The position numbers and the translations under genes are program-made. Below are positions 32,400 through 45,484 of a stretch of DNA of 64,000 bases, piece by piece. This DNA is from Macrostomum hystrix (Eukaryota > Platyhelminthes > Macrostomidae), in NCBI GenBank assembly GCA_950097015.1, contig CATNEN010000012.1, forward strand, positions 1 to 64,000, written 5' to 3'. Position 1 is the first letter of the stretch; each line of letters begins with the position of its first letter. The notes below the pieces were generated by a model, which saw only the letters and a list, made by a program, of their open reading frames with translations, did not search any database and was not told where the DNA came from.

Positions 32400-32950
32400 G
32401 GATTTGCTTTGAAATATATTCAGCAGAGACTCAGACATTCAGCATGGAAGGAATTTTTCATCCATCGTGACAATTGAAGCCTAAAGCCATCTAGGTCATC
32501 GCTGCCTGAGTTGAAAGTCACCTGACAGATCAAGGCCGGTGCGAACGAAGGTCCTGCTTGGCTTTCGAAACACCCCCTTAGGGAATTATTGCTTCTCAAG
32601 CTTTATAAAATCTCTGCATCCTCCAAATTCCTCCTGCTTGTTGCCAGGCTAAGAGGCCGGATTAGAATTCTGATGTGCAGAAGACGCAGAAGAAAGGCTC
32701 CATCAAAGGCTAAGGCTTGACTGTATGCTGGCACGCTGCGACCGTCAAATACTGTCTGAACATTGTCACTATAGCACTGCATTTCCTCAACGTGTGCCAG
32801 TTGCTATTACTAATTTATTATTTATTACTAATCGTTTATTACTCATAGTTTATTACTCATAGTTTATTACTCATAGTTTATTACTATCGCGTTTCAAATT
32901 TTGACGTAATGAATATTCCCCGTCAGCCTTGTTAAATTTTTTGCTGAAAG
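32400..32950. other. Spacer with little content
   Basis: Mixed-composition DNA with no exon recognised. A short run of TTTATTACTCATAG-type words at about 32815-32885 is the only internal repetition. Confidence 0.4.
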
Positions 32951-32954
32951 CTGT

Positions 32955-33735
32955 TAAAGACGTGAATAGATTATTCCATTGGGAGATAAGACAGGGACAG
33001 ATTATCCCGCTGGGAGATAACACAGGGACAGATTATCCCGCTGGGAGATAAGTCAGGGACAGATTATCCCGCTGGGAGATTATGCAGGGACAGATTATCC
33101 CATTGGGAGATAAGTCAGGGACAGATTATCCCGCTGGGAGATAACACAGGGACAGATTATCCCGCTGGGAGATAAGTCAGGTACAGATTATCCCACTGGG
33201 AGATTATGCAGGGACAGATTATCCCACTGGGAGATTATGCAGGGACAGATTATCCCGCTGGGAGATAAGTCAGGGACAGATTATCCCGCTGGGAGATAAG
33301 TCAGGGACAGATTATCCCGCTGGGAGATAAGTCAGGGACAGATTATCCCGCTGGGAGATAAGTCAGGGACTGATTATCCCGCTGGGAGATAACACAGGGA
33401 CAGATTATCCCGCTGGGAGATAACACAGGGACAGATTATCCCGCTGGGAGATAAGTCAGGGACAGATTATCCCGCTGGGTGATAAGTCAGGGACAGATTA
33501 TCCCGCTGGGAGATAACACAGGGACAGATTATCCCGCTGGGAGATAAGTCAGGGACAGATTATCCCACTGGGAGATTATGCAGGGACAGATTATCCCGCT
33601 GGGAGATAACACAGGGACAGATTATCCCGCTGGGAGATAAGTCAGGGACAGATTATCCCACTGGGAGATAACACAGGGACAGATTATCCCACTGGGAGAT
33701 AACACAGGGACAGATTATCCCGCTGGGAGATAAGA
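32955..33735 (+). repeat. 31-bp intergenic minisatellite
   Basis: About 25 copies of a unit containing CAGGGACAGATTATCCCGCT followed by GGGAGATAAGT. Unit variants end in AACACA, AAGTCA or TTATGCA and alternate irregularly. ATTATCCC and GGGAGATAA are partly complementary within the unit. Confidence 0.96.
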
Positions 33736-34610
33736 CACAAAGTGGACATTTTGGATTGTTTACGCGGTGAATGAGTTACAGAAAGGTTAGCTGGGGACAG
33801 AGGCAAATTCATTATTTAAGAGGCTAGGAGGCGGGGCAGAGGTTTAAGCATAGCGGAAGGTGACACCCTGATTGGGTCCATCTCAACTTGCTTACACACT
33901 TGGGAGCGGGGAAGCTCTCATGACCAACTCCCATCTTCCTCCTGAAATGACTGCTTAATGAGTCGAGGCGCCCCACAATGACCCGAGCCAAATATGACCA
34001 TCTCAGATGAGTTGCTTTTTCCCATCTCAGTTATTGCTGATTGTCAGCTAGGACTCTGCCTCTTCGGATTGAATATAGACGATTTGAGCACATAAGGATG
34101 TGCACATAAGCACATTTTAACTTACCGGAATTTTTTATTCTGACAAGCCGAGTGTCAGAAGTGAGTAAAACTGTCAGGTCGGGGGGAGATTCCCTTTCTT
34201 AGCAGCCTTATGAACTATTAAACGAGCTGTAAGCCGACTCTTGCTCAGAGACGCCAGATCGCGAGGGTGAAGTGAAGCAATGCGACAGAGCGCAAGACGA
34301 AATCCGGAAATTGAAGGTTTTTCTTTTCTTTGGCAAGTACAGGTTCGGGGGAGAGTGCGAGATATGCATACAGTCCTATCTGTAAACTGGGAATTTTTAT
34401 AGGGGAGTTGGGGATAGAAATTAATCGAAAGCTGGTTGGCTCCGGCACCCTATCCTACGGCGGGCCCGTCATTACATTGTTAAGCTGTGCTCAGGCTAGG
34501 TCACGCGAACGCTACATTGCCCCTCAGCTATGACTAGAAGTATATTATTATTATTATTATTAATATTATTATATTATTAAAGCAATACTATACCATAGAT
34601 GCAGCAGTGA
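33736..34610. other. Spacer without recognised genes
   Basis: No exon with splice context or family similarity is seen. It ends in ATT repeats (34541-34580), which may be the tail of an unrecognised SINE. Confidence 0.35.
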
Positions 34611-37600
34611 AGTCATTGGATTCGATGTCGAAGTCACTTAGGCTCATGGTGTTTTGTTGGCATTCGATGGTGAGGTCACTGGGCTCATGGTGCAAGGGGG
34701 TTGTAGCCTAGTGGTTAGAGCGTCGGACTCACGACTTAAAGGTCGGTGGTTCGATTCCCGACTCCCCTGGAACAATTTGTGTCCTCTAACATGACACTTA
34801 ACTCTGCATTGCTTCAGTTCACCCAGCTGTTAAATGGGTGCCAGCATAAGCTGGGGTAATTGAGGGTGGGTGTGGCGTCCCCCCAGTCCATGGACTGAAC
34901 AGCCGTACGCAGCCTTCAGATGCGTCGCGCAATAGCTGCGGCTGTGCTGTCGGCTGCACATCTGGCCCAATTGGGGCAGGTGTAATCAATTATTATTATT
35001 ATTATTGGTTTGTTGGCATTCAATGGTGAGGTCATCGAGGTCGTGGTGGATTGTTGGCATTCGATGGTGAGGTCATTAGGGTCATGGTGGATTGTTGGCA
35101 TTCGATGGTGAGGTCATTGGGGTCATGGTGGATTGTTGGCATTAGATTGTGAGGTCATTGGAGTCATGGTGGATTGTTGGCATTCGATGGTGAGGTCATT
35201 AGGGTCATGGTGGATTGTAGGCATTCTATGGTGAGGTCATTAGGGTCATGGTGGATTGTTGGCATTAGATGGTGAGGTCATTGGAGTCATGGTGGATTGT
35301 TGGCATTCGATGGTGAGGTCATTGGGGTCATGGTGGATTGTTGGCATTAGATTGTGAGGTCATTGGGGTCATGGTGGATTGTTGACATTCGATGGTGAGG
35401 TCATTGGGATCATGGTGGATTGTTGGCATTAGATTGTGAGGTTATTGGGGTCATGGTGGATTGTTGGCATTAGATGGTGAGGTCATTGGGGTCATGGTGG
35501 ATTGTTGGCATTCGATGGTGAGGTCATTAGGGTCATGGTGGATTGTTGGCATTAGATGGTGAGGTCATTGGGATCATGGTGGATTGTTGATATTATAGAT
35601 TGTGAGGTCATCAGGGTCATGGTGGATTGTTGGCATTCGATGGTGAGGTCATTAGGGTCATGGTGGATTGTTGATATTAGATTGTGAGGTCATTAGGGTC
35701 ATGGTGGATTGTTGGCATTAGATGGTGAGGTCATTGGGGTCATGGTGGATTGTTGGCATTCGATGGTGAGGTCATTAGGGTCATGGTGGATTGTTGGCAT
35801 TAGATGGTGAGGTCATTGGGATCATGGTGGATTGTTGATATTATAGATTGTGAGGTCATTAGGGTCATGGTGGATTGTTGGCATTCGATGGTGAGGTCAT
35901 TAGGGTCATGGTGGATTGTTGATATTAGATTGTGAGGTCATTAGGGTCATGGTGGATTGTTGGCATTCGATGGTGAGGTCATTAGGGTCATGGTGGACTG
36001 TTGGCATTAGATGGTGAGGTCATTAGGGTCATGGTGGATTGTTGGCATTAGATGGTGAGGTCATTGGGGTCATGGTGGATTGTTGGCATTAGATTGTGAG
36101 GTCATTAGGGTCATGGTGGATTGTTGGCATTAGATGGTGAGGTCATTGGGGTCATGGTGGATTGTTGGCATTAGATTGTGAGGTCATTTGGGTCATGGTG
36201 GATTGTTGGCATTAGATTGTGAGGTCATTGGGGTCATGGTGGATTGTTGACATTCGATGGTGAGGTCATTGGGATCATGGTGGATTGTTGGCATTAGATT
36301 GTGAGGTTATTGGGGTCATGGTGGATTGTTGGCATTAGATGGTGAGGTCATTGGGGTCATGGTGGATTGTTGGCATTCGATGGTGAGGTCATTGGGGTCA
36401 TGGTGGATTGTTGGCATTAGATTGTGAGGTCATTGGGGTCATGGTGGATTGTTGGCATTAGATTGTGAGGTCATTGGGGTCATGGTGGATTGTTGGCATT
36501 AGATGGTGAGGTCATTGGGGTCATGGTGGATTGTTGGCATTCGATGGTGAGGTCATTAGGGTCATGGTGGATTGTTGATATTAGATTGTGAGGTCATTAG
36601 GGTCATGGTGGATTGTTGGCATTCGATGGTGAGGTCATTAGGGTCATGGTGGATTGTTGGCATTAGATGGTGAGGTCATTGGGGTCATGGTGGATTGTTG
36701 GCATTAGATTGTGAGGTCATTAGGGTCATGGTGGATTGTTGGCATTCGATGGTGAGGTCATTGGGGTCATGGTGGATTGTTGGCATTAGATTGTGAGGTC
36801 ATTGGGGTCATGGTGGATTGTTGGCATTAGATTGTGAGGTCATTTGGGGTCATGGTGGATTGTTGGCATTCGATGGTGAGGTCATTGGGGTCATGGTGGA
36901 TTGTTGGCATTCGATGGTGAGGTCATTGGGGTCATGGTGGATTGTTGGCATTAGATTGTGAGGTCATTGGGGTCATGGTGGATTGTTGGCATTAGATTGT
37001 GAGGTCATTGGGGTCATGGTGGATTGTTGGCATTAGATGGTGAGGTCATTGGGGTCATGGTGGATTGTTGGCATTCGATGGTGAGGTCATTGGGGTCATG
37101 GTGGATTGTTGGCATTCGATGGTGAGGTCATTAGGGTCATGGTGGATTGTTGGCATTAGATGGTGAGGTCATTGGAGTCATGGTGGATTGTTGGCATTAG
37201 ATTGTGAGGTCATTGGGATCATGGTGGATTGTTGATATTATAGATTGTGAGGTCATTAGGGTCATGGTGGATTGTTGGCATTCGATGGTGAGGTCATTAG
37301 GGTCATGGTGGATTGTTGATATTAGATTGTGAGGTCATTAGGGTCATGGTGGATTGTTGGCATTAGATGGTGAGGTCATTGGGGTCATGGTGGATTGTTG
37401 GCATTAGATTGTGAGGTCATTAGGGTCATGGTGGATTGTTGGCATTCGATGGTGAGGTCATTGGGGTCATGGTGGATTGTTGGCATTAGATTGTGAGGTC
37501 ATTGGGGTCATGGTGGATTGTTGGCATTAGATTGTGAGGTCATTTGGGGTCATGGTGGATTGTTGGCATTCGATGGTGAGGTCATTGGGGTCATGGTGGA

Positions 37601-38140
37601 TTGTTGGCATTCGATGGTGAGGTCATTGGGGTCATGGTGGATTGTTGGCATTAGATTGTGAGGTCATTGGGGTCATGGTGGATTGTTGGCATTAGATTGT
37701 GAGGTCATTGGGGTCATGGTGGATTGTTGGCATTAGATGGTGAGGTCATTGGGGTCATGGTGGATTGTTGGCATTCGATGGTGAGGTCATTAGGGTCATG
37801 GTGGATTGTTGATATTAGATTGTGAGGTCATTAGGGTCATGGTGGATTGTTGGCATTCGATGGTGAGGTCATTAGGGTCATGGTGGACTGTTGGCATTAG
37901 ATGGTGAGGTCATTAGGGTCATGGTGGATTGTTGGCATTAGATGGTGAGGTCATTGGGGTCATGGTGGATTGTTGGCATTAGATTGTGAGGTCATTAGGG
38001 TCATGGTGGATTGTTGGCATTAGATTGTGAGGTCATTAGGGTCATGGTGGATTGTTGGCATTAGATGGTGAGGTCATTGGGGTCATGGTGGATTGTTGGC
38101 ATTAGATTGTGAGGTCATTTGGGGTCATGGTGAATTGTTG
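34611..38140 (+). repeat. 41-bp minisatellite, about 80 copies, largest array in the window
   Basis: The unit contains GGATTGTTGGCATTCGATGG followed by TGAGGTCATTGGGGTCATGG. Variation alternates CGATGG/AGATGG/AGATTG and TTGGGG/TTAGGG. Degenerate founder units lie at 34611-34693. A SINE then interrupts (34695-35006), and the regular array continues to 38140. Blocks recur at long range: the rare CATTTGGGG variant appears at 36841 and again at 37541 within matching context. Confidence 0.97.
34695..35006 (+). mobile_element. tRNA-derived SINE (family 2), inserted at the left edge of the 41-bp array
   Basis: The head is tRNA-like: A box in TGTAGCCTAGTGGTTAGAGC and B box GGTTCGATTCC. The body includes GTTAAATGGGTGCCAGCATA, CCCCCAGTCCATGGACTGAA and TAGCTGCGGCTGTGCTGTCG, with a tail of ATT repeats. 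Array units lie on both sides, so it inserted into or beside the founder units. Fragments of the same family occur at 42300-42495, 48240-48345 and perhaps 2326-2395. Confidence 0.88.
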
Positions 38141-38761
38141 GTTTTGTTGAATCAAAGCTAAAGCTTGTCTATTTAAACCCGGGCCCATTAAAATTTTATT
38201 GAGACATAGTAACATAATCATTTATTTTTATATATAATCGCGAGCTACTCGTATTTATTAATTCAGTGGCGCCATCAGATTAGCATTCTAGTGTACGTGT
38301 TAAATAGATATACGTGTAGAATAGGGAAGCAATAAAGGAAATCAGGTACCGAACTTAAAATCAGGCAAAACTGGGATTAGCACGTCTGTGAATGAGGCAG
38401 TTTCTAGTTCATGAGTGACAACTGAACAGTCGACATTATTACTAGTGCATAGCAGAAAAATATACCTGAATAGAATAATGCATATGCCTATGTAAAATAG
38501 AAATTTTTAACTAAATATTCGCATTACAATTTGAACACATTTTTTCTCCAAAATGATTAGACAAAAATAGCAGAATGAATAGGCTCGTAGATATATAAAT
38601 GTTTTTATAGAAAAAATAAACACTGAAGACAGCTATATATCATGTAAAAAGTAGAAAAGCCTGAAATCTAAATAACGAAATTTAAAAGACATTTCTGCTT
38701 TTAAAATCACATTTTAATAATGCTCTACTTATAGTAGAAAAAATAGTTTTTTTAGTTTTGT
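38141..38761. other. AT-rich 3' flank of the CCDC142 homologue
   Basis: It should hold the 3' untranslated region of the minus-strand gene. TTTATT at 38221-38226 would be an AATAAA signal on that strand, about 540 bases from the stop. The palindromic TGCTCTACTTATAGTAGAAA at about 38721-38740 is also found upstream of EMSY. Confidence 0.4.
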
Positions 38762-41230
38762 TCAGCCGCAGATGGCCAAAAACTTGCGCTTGCCCTCGGC
38801 ACGGAGGGCCAGCCACTGCTCTTTGTTGGGCACGCAGTCCAGGTCTTTGTCACCCTGGAATAAAGTGGTTTAACGGTCTTCAATTTCATTGTGAACTGGA
38901 TCTCATTGGGAACTGGATCTCATTGGGAACTGGATCTCATTGGGAACTGGATCTCATTGGGAACTGGATCTCATTGGGAACTAGATCTCATTGGGAACTG
39001 GATCTCATTGGGAACCGGATCTCATTGGGAACTAGATCTCATTGGGAACTGGATCTCATTGGGAACTGGATCTCATTGGGAACTGGATCTCATTGGGAAC
39101 TGGATCTCATTGGGAACTGGATCTCATTGGGAACTAGATCTCATTGGGAACTGGATCTCATTGGGAACTGGATCTCATTGGGAACTGGATCTCATTGGGA
39201 ACTGGATCTCATTGGGAACTGGATCTCATTGGGAACTGGATCTCATTGGGAACTGGATCTCATTGGGAACTGGATCTCATTGGGAACTGGGTCTCATTGG
39301 GAACTGGATCTCATTGGGAACTGGATCTCATTGGGAACTGGATCTCATTGGGAACTGGATCTCATTGGGAACTGGATCTCATTGGGAACTGGATCTCATT
39401 GGGAACTGGATCTCATTGGGAACTGGATCTCATTGGGAACTGGATCTCATTGGGAACTGGATCTCATTGGGAACTGGATCTCATTGGGAACTGGATCTCA
39501 TTGGGAACTGGATCTCATTGGGAACTGGATCTCATTGGGAACTGGATCTCATTGGGAACTGGATCTCATTGGGAACTGGATCTCATTGGGAACTGGATCT
39601 CATTGGGAACTGGATCTCATTGGGAACTGGATCTCATTGGGAACTGGATCTCATTGGGAACTGGATCTCATTGGGAACTGGATCTCATTGGGAACTGGAT
39701 CTCATTGGGAACTGGATCTCATTGGGACGTAAATGATAATCGAACTCAGAACTATCTGACTCACCTTGGCATCAGGCCCGCCAATCGATCTAGCGGAGTT
39801 CACCTCAGCGCCGCCGCCGCCGCCGCATGTAACGAGTCGCCGATTCGATGGCCGAACAGCCGCGGCGGCGGAAGGTGCAGGTTGGCGTTTCAGCAGGCGA
39901 ACACCGGCTCGAAGGCAGCGCACGGGTTCCAGCGACATCAGACTGTCGGTGAGGTCCCGATCTCCACAGGCCGTATCCAGGTAGTCTTGAAGGCTCTCCA
40001 CATCCGCCTCCATTTGTTTGGCGCCGTAGAAGTTTACCCGCAGCTTGGGCCGCCCTGTGACGATAGCGGCGGCCCAGGCTTCGGCCAGTGCGGCTAGAGG
40101 CGGGCCGAGGCCTTCCAGCCGTGCGGCGCGGCTCAGCGGCGACAAGGCCTTGACGGCCGGCTCCAGGCAGGCGGCCAGCAATGCCTGGGCGTAGGGCCGC
40201 GGCTTCGGACTGTCGCCTACATCGGCAGGAACCAACTTCCAGTCCTGACGTCCGCGCGGCGGGCCTGACTCGGCTAGCTGCCGTTTGGCTCTGGAGCGGC
40301 ACTGCTCGGCGTAGACAGCCAGCAGGCGGGCCCGTTTCTCCGCGACTGCGCTGGTGGCGTCGGTTGAGAAGGCAGCCAGCTGATCGCGCAGTCGGGCGTG
40401 TCGATCTGGCAGCCGTCGGAGCCGCTTAAAAGCCACCCCGGCCGAGCGGAGCTCAGCCTCGGCGAACTGCAGGTCGGTGATGGCCAGGAAGGCGCAGACG
40501 CCGGGCTGGTCGTTGGCAGTGGCGGCGTCGGCGACAGACCCGATGGCACGGAGGAACACTCGGCAGGACAGGACGGCCGTGAGCAGCCAGTGGTTGAGGA
40601 AGGCCATGTGCGGCTCCAGCTGCCAGTCGGGCGGGCTGCCCGAAGCCTGCTGCGGCTGCTGCTGCTGACGGTTACCGCGACGTCCGCGAAGCCAGGCCTC
40701 TAGTTCAGAGATGCAGAGTCCGACCGCTTTCAGGCAGGGTCGCAGGCAGTCCAGGAACGCCTTGCCCAGCCGGGAGCAGCGCGGCCCGCTAGCCAGCAGA
40801 GTCGGTTGGGTGCCGTCCGGCCGCTGGGCCAGGCCGAGGAAGCGGGAGAAGCCGGCCTCCCACAGGGCGTGGCAGGCCTGCAGGTGCAGCCGGAGGGCCA
40901 CAGAGTGCAGGAACGGCAGTAGGGAGGCCGGCCGGGGCGGGAACAGCGAGTCGGTGGCGGTGAACTGCACGGTGTAGCCCAGCAGCTGCATGGCGGCCGG
41001 CTCCATCAGTCGGCAGCTGCCGAGCCGCTTGCTAGGCGAAGCTTCGCCTGACCGCAGCGGCCGGGCTAGCCTGTAGGCAAGGCAGGCATCGGCCTCGCGC
41101 CACATCAGGTCCAGGTACTTGGCCACTACTTGGTGGCGCAGGCTGACATCCGAGTGGTCGGACCAGCGAACGCCTTTCTTACAGCCGGTGGCCCCGACTG
41201 AGTCTTCGGTCCGCTGCTGTTGGAGCAGAA

Positions 41231-41262
<32 letters not shown>

Positions 41263-43435
41263 GGCCGGGGCAGCAGTTGAGTGCTCTGGGCCAGGCAGTC
41301 CAGAAAGCCGGATGCAAATTCGATCTCCTGGCGCACAAACTCGGCCAGCGGGCTGCCCTGCCGAACCAGTCGGTCAGTGAAGCGGCCCAGAGCGCGCTCC
41401 GCCCTCTCAGACTGCTGGTGCAGGCTGGACACTTCCTCGCTGTAGTAGTCGGATGTGGCTCGCCGACCTCCCGGAGACTGCTTGCCACCGCTGCCGGCGC
41501 CACCACCATTTTGCTTCCTCTTCTCAAAGTCGGATAAATCTCCTTCATCGAAGTCGTCAGCATTGTCGTCTCCGCGCCTGTCGCTGCTGCCTCCGCCGCC
41601 GGCGCTGTCGATGCCGTAGAGGATGGCCCGGCAGCCGTCGGCTGTTTGGCCGCGCAGGAAGCGCAGCAGGTCCCGATTGGAGCAGTAGAAATCGTGCAGA
41701 GTCTCGGTGGGCACGGCGGATCGTTCGGCAGCCAGGCAGGCGAGGATCTTCGATAGCGACATTGGGCGGAGGTCCTCCAGGGCTAGGCGCGGTGCGGCAT
41801 AGTCAGCCAGCAGCGGACAACGGCAGCTAACCCGGAGGGAGCGCTGATGCGCCTTGGCGAGTTCCAGGATGCTGTTGAACTCCTCGATGCCGCGGGATAT
41901 TTCGAACAGATCCTCGCGCGAGTAGCGACTCAAATCGGCGCTGGCAACGGCCCGCAGGCCGGCGCGGACCAGATCGCGCGTGCTGGCCAGGGCGCGGGAC
42001 AGCTCGCGACCGGCGGCCGCGTGATAGCTGGCCAGCAGCGGCCGGGCCTCCGCCAGCCTGGACTGCAGCACCGGGCTCTGCTGCGTGAACAAGCGCACCT
42101 GAAAGGTCCGGATTAGTCCTAAACTGTAAGCCCCGCTGTCGATGTGGGCTTGAGTGACCGAACGTCTGCCTCTCTTGCCAAGGTCCCTGAGCACAAATCC
42201 CATGTTACTCTCGCATTGACAAATAACACTAAATTATCCTAAATTTACAGTCGAAAAAGTAGGGCAAATAACTTTAAATTTTAGTTCTATCATACATATT
42301 GGACATGTAGCCTAGGGCTAAGAGCTTCGGACCGAGAGGTCTCGAGTTCGACTCTCAATCAAATGGAAGCAGATTGTGTCGTCTCCCTAATCAACGGACT
42401 TGGACTGTTGTACACAGCTTTTGGAGGCGTCGGTGCGTAATAGCTGCGGCTGTGCCACTGCCTGTACGTCTGGCCCAATTGGGTTAGGGGTCGATTCTGT
42501 CTATATGGTAAAGAAATTGAAAATCTGATCAGCACCTGCTGCAGCTGGCTTAGGCTGGCTCGGACTCGCTCGCACAGTGCGTACACGCATTCGATATTGG
42601 AGCCGATCCGGGCGCTGCCTGAGCCGCTGCCCGCATTGCCTTCTCCAACGTTGCCGAGGGCGGCGCGGCGCCGACGCTGGAGCAGCCGCTCCTCTTGCCG
42701 ACGCACGCGGTCGATCTGCTCGGCCAGCAGGGTCAGGTCGCGCATCCGGGCGGCGATCTTGCGCCGTAGCTCCAGCAGCAACAGGCGGCCTTCGAGGCTG
42801 CGCAGGCGCTGCAGCCGTGTCTGCAGGCGCGGCAGAGCGGCCGAGTGGGCCAGGCAGGCGGTGCGCACTCCGCCGCAGTGGATCACAACGCCGTGCGCCG
42901 GCAGGCCGCCAAATTTTCCAGAGGCTTCCCGCATTGCGGCGCGCAATTCGTCTAGGTCAACTCGAACAGCGGCTGCGGAGAGTGGACGCGGACTGACGGA
43001 GGGTGGCGGCGGAGTAGGCAGCGATTGCTGCTGCTGCTGCTGCTGAACAGAGCTTACTGGTGACGCTGTCGATGCAGCCGCTACTGAGCCGGAGGCTCCG
43101 GCAAAGTTCGGAGCGCCAATCCCGAGGAGCCGCGGGGAGTCGGTGCTGGTGGCCGCGTCTTGGCGTGGAAACTGACGCCTACCAACTGACGAGGCACCTT
43201 GCCGCGGCGTGGCCGGCAGGTCAATCAGGACGGCATCGCGCTCCCCGGCAGCTATCGGCTGGTCGAGCTCGTGGCCGTAATCTTCATCGTTTTCGTCTTC
43301 GGCAAAGGCGTTAGACTCCCGCAGTCGGAGCTTGGCTGAGCTTGGCGCAGATCGGCGATGGCGCCGGCGAGGGCGAGGCATCAATGAATCGGCCGCATTT
43401 TCACCGGCCTGCAGCGCCCGGACTGATGTTTCCAT
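38762..43435 (-). CDS. CCDC142: CCDC142 homologue
   Basis: Three exons join in phase 0: 43435-42536, 42098-39765 and 38854-38762, giving 1108 aa (the human protein is about 750). Residues 1-150 are low-complexity (Arg, Gln and Pro runs). From about 150 to 1000 the protein is almost all helical, Leu/Arg/Ala-rich, with a coiled-coil-like stretch near 210-260 and acidic and Gln-run inserts. The C-terminal part (LLAACLEPAVKALSPL, a LAALAEAWAAAIV helix, VNFYGAKQMEADVESL) and the last exon (NKEQWLALRAEGKRKF) match, from memory, the order of blocks at the end of vertebrate CCDC142 (VLEPVLQGL, LQGALQLKQDF, AWLALRQHQ). Function is poorly known in any animal. The start is the first ATG of the open exon. 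The exon 1 donor GTGCTG is weak, but phase and homology support the join. Intron 2 is almost entirely a 17-bp array. Confidence 0.72.
38893..39728 (+). repeat. 17-bp minisatellite filling intron 2 of the CCDC142 homologue
   Basis: About 49 highly uniform copies of GGAACTGGATCTCATTG. It occupies all but about 75 bases of intron 38855-39764. Uniformity suggests recent expansion. Because 17 is not a multiple of three, all three frames read the same peptide cycle; this is not a protein. Confidence 0.98.
42300..42495 (+). mobile_element. SINE family 2 fragment in intron 1 of the CCDC142 homologue
   Basis: Head with TGTAGCCTAGGGCTAAGAGC and a B-box-like GAGTTCGACTCTC. The later part has AATAGCTGCGGCTGTGCCAC and TCTGGCCCAATTGGG, shared with the copy at 34695. 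It is internally deleted relative to that copy. Confidence 0.7.
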
Positions 43436-45484
43436 GGCGACCGGGGGCTGAGGGCGGCGCGCGAGGAAGCCGACGATTGGCTATTGGATCTGGCCAGAAG
43501 AAACTGAGCACAGCAGGATTGAGGAGAGAGTGTAGCAACGCAGGAGGTGGTCGTTGTGGAGGCGACGAGTATTAGAAGAGCTGCAAACAAAGAGATGGTG
43601 GGGGGCAAAAGTTCATGATTAGCGACATCCACTTAGCGACTGATGCAGAGAGCACGCAAAGAGCTTGCTCACCCATGGTTGACAGGCACAATGGCCAGTG
43701 AAAGTGGAACGGGGACAGGAACAAAGCAAATCGGTGAGGCAGGTGGGGCAGGGGAAATGGAAAGAAGACAGACAGAGGGTGCATGAATAGATGAATGAAG
43801 CAGGCGGAGTTTTTATAGGGAGGGGAAGTGTGAGAGGTTAATAACGGCCGGAGACTGGAAGGGAATGAAAAGTGCAAATCTAAGAACTATCTTCAGTACT
43901 TGGCTCTGGTTAGCTGCGTGCTTCGCGTGGAAAAAATGTTTTACACTTCAAAGAGTAGTGGCACAAGGGGAGGAATGCATAATATTACGCAAGGAGCTTG
44001 TCCCATCGAAATATCATCCCTAAAGATACACTATTTTTGTTGTACTACAATTACTACGACATAAAGTATATCATTTGGAAATAAAAAAAGCTGGATTAAC
44101 CATATCAATGAATCCAAGTTGGTTTTGTCCATGTTTGGCAAAGAGCCAAGAATCAAATGTAACAAATTTTCTCATACTATCCTACTACGAGTAATCAAAT
44201 ATTGATGGGAGGAACACCGACTGGTTCGTTAGCAACATTTTAAAAGCTTTGAAGCGAAATTTTAAGTTGCTTGTACTTAACGAAAGTTTTAAATATTAGT
44301 ATTTTTGCTAATAACATGGAAGTGAAATAGAAGATATTTTGCACAATAAAAGAATTATTATTAATAACTGGGTGAATCACTAAATTTATAGCTATTAATG
44401 CTAGTGTACTTAGCTTAGACAAATAAGACAAAAATATTCCAAAAGCCACAGTTTGGTACTAATTTATTACGTTATTGAAAAAAAATAGAAAAACCTAGCT
44501 AAATCACTACTGAAGCATTTACATAGGAATTCGGTCATCGGATTATCAACGAGTAAAATACAGTACAAAATGTACAGTATATTTTATGCAATATTATATA
44601 TTTATAGTAATATATTGTATCTTTCTTAGTTTTAGATACTTTATTATTATATAAACATCTGTCCTTAGGTATTTAGCCAGTGGCTCAGTAACAAAACAAA
44701 TCAGAAAGGTTGGCCCCCACGTCTATTATATTTTTAAATAAATTTGAAAAAAGTAATCATACAAAAATTGCAAACTAAAGCACGTGCTAATAGCGCTCGA
44801 AATGTTTTATATTTTATAGTAATTTACCAAAGTGCTCTCATATGTCCATTTGTACGAGTAAGAATATTTAGATTTGTGAATGAATAATCAAATTGATAAA
44901 ATGGTACAAAAGTTGCACTATTTAGTTTCACTTCAGTAACAATTACAAACAAAAAAATGCGCAATAAAAGAAAAGTTTTATATTAAAAAAATACAATGAT
45001 AGCACCCTTATGTTAGAATGCAATGATTAGTTTTAATTAAAAAAAATACGATACGAAATTTGTCTAGCTGCTTAAACACCGATAAATAAAGCTGTATGTT
45101 AAATTATAACATACGATGCTATCATACATTATTTTCAATTGAAAGCATATGTACCTCCTATGTATATAACTCGAACTGTAATGCATGCTTATCAATGTTT
45201 TTGCTTTGCGACTCATATTTTTTACAATGTAAAAATGTGCCTATTCATAATTGAAACGCATCTGTCTAGTCTTCAGTGATGACGAAAATTTTTAACCTAT
45301 AGCCATGCTTATAATTAGGTGCCTATCTCCACACTCCGGGTGGCCTCTTATCAGTGCGCTCGCTTTACAAAACTTGCTTTGATGCATTCAATAAAATTGT
45401 CAGCGGAGCCCTCTTTGTGCGCACTGAATGCATTAAAAAGCCTATATATCTCAGACAGTTTTTCGAATACGACAAATGGACCCG

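Noticed and set aside
34695-34770. A functional tRNA gene
   Set aside because: A and B boxes are present, but the acceptor stem pairs poorly and the sequence continues into a SINE body with an ATT tail.
32955-38140. CRISPR-like regular repeats
   Set aside because: Units are contiguous with no unique spacers, and the surrounding genes are clearly eukaryotic.
35000-38140. TTAGGG and TTGGGG words suggesting telomeric repeats
   Set aside because: They occur once per 41-base unit in a larger context, not as tandem hexamers, and the locus is internal.
38758-39736. Open frames of about 300 codons over the 17-bp array
   Set aside because: All three frames give the same cyclic peptide, and the array sits inside the intron of the CCDC142 homologue on the other strand.
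41126-41563. Alternate-frame proteins in GC-rich exons of CCDC142, ARMC2 and EMSY
   Set aside because: They are shadows of the real reading frames. High GC removes stops in several frames.
42099-42203. Start of the CCDC142 homologue at the ATG at 42203
   Set aside because: The first 35 codons are better read as intron. A CTTTCAG acceptor at 42099 joins in phase to the upstream GC-rich exon 43435-42536.
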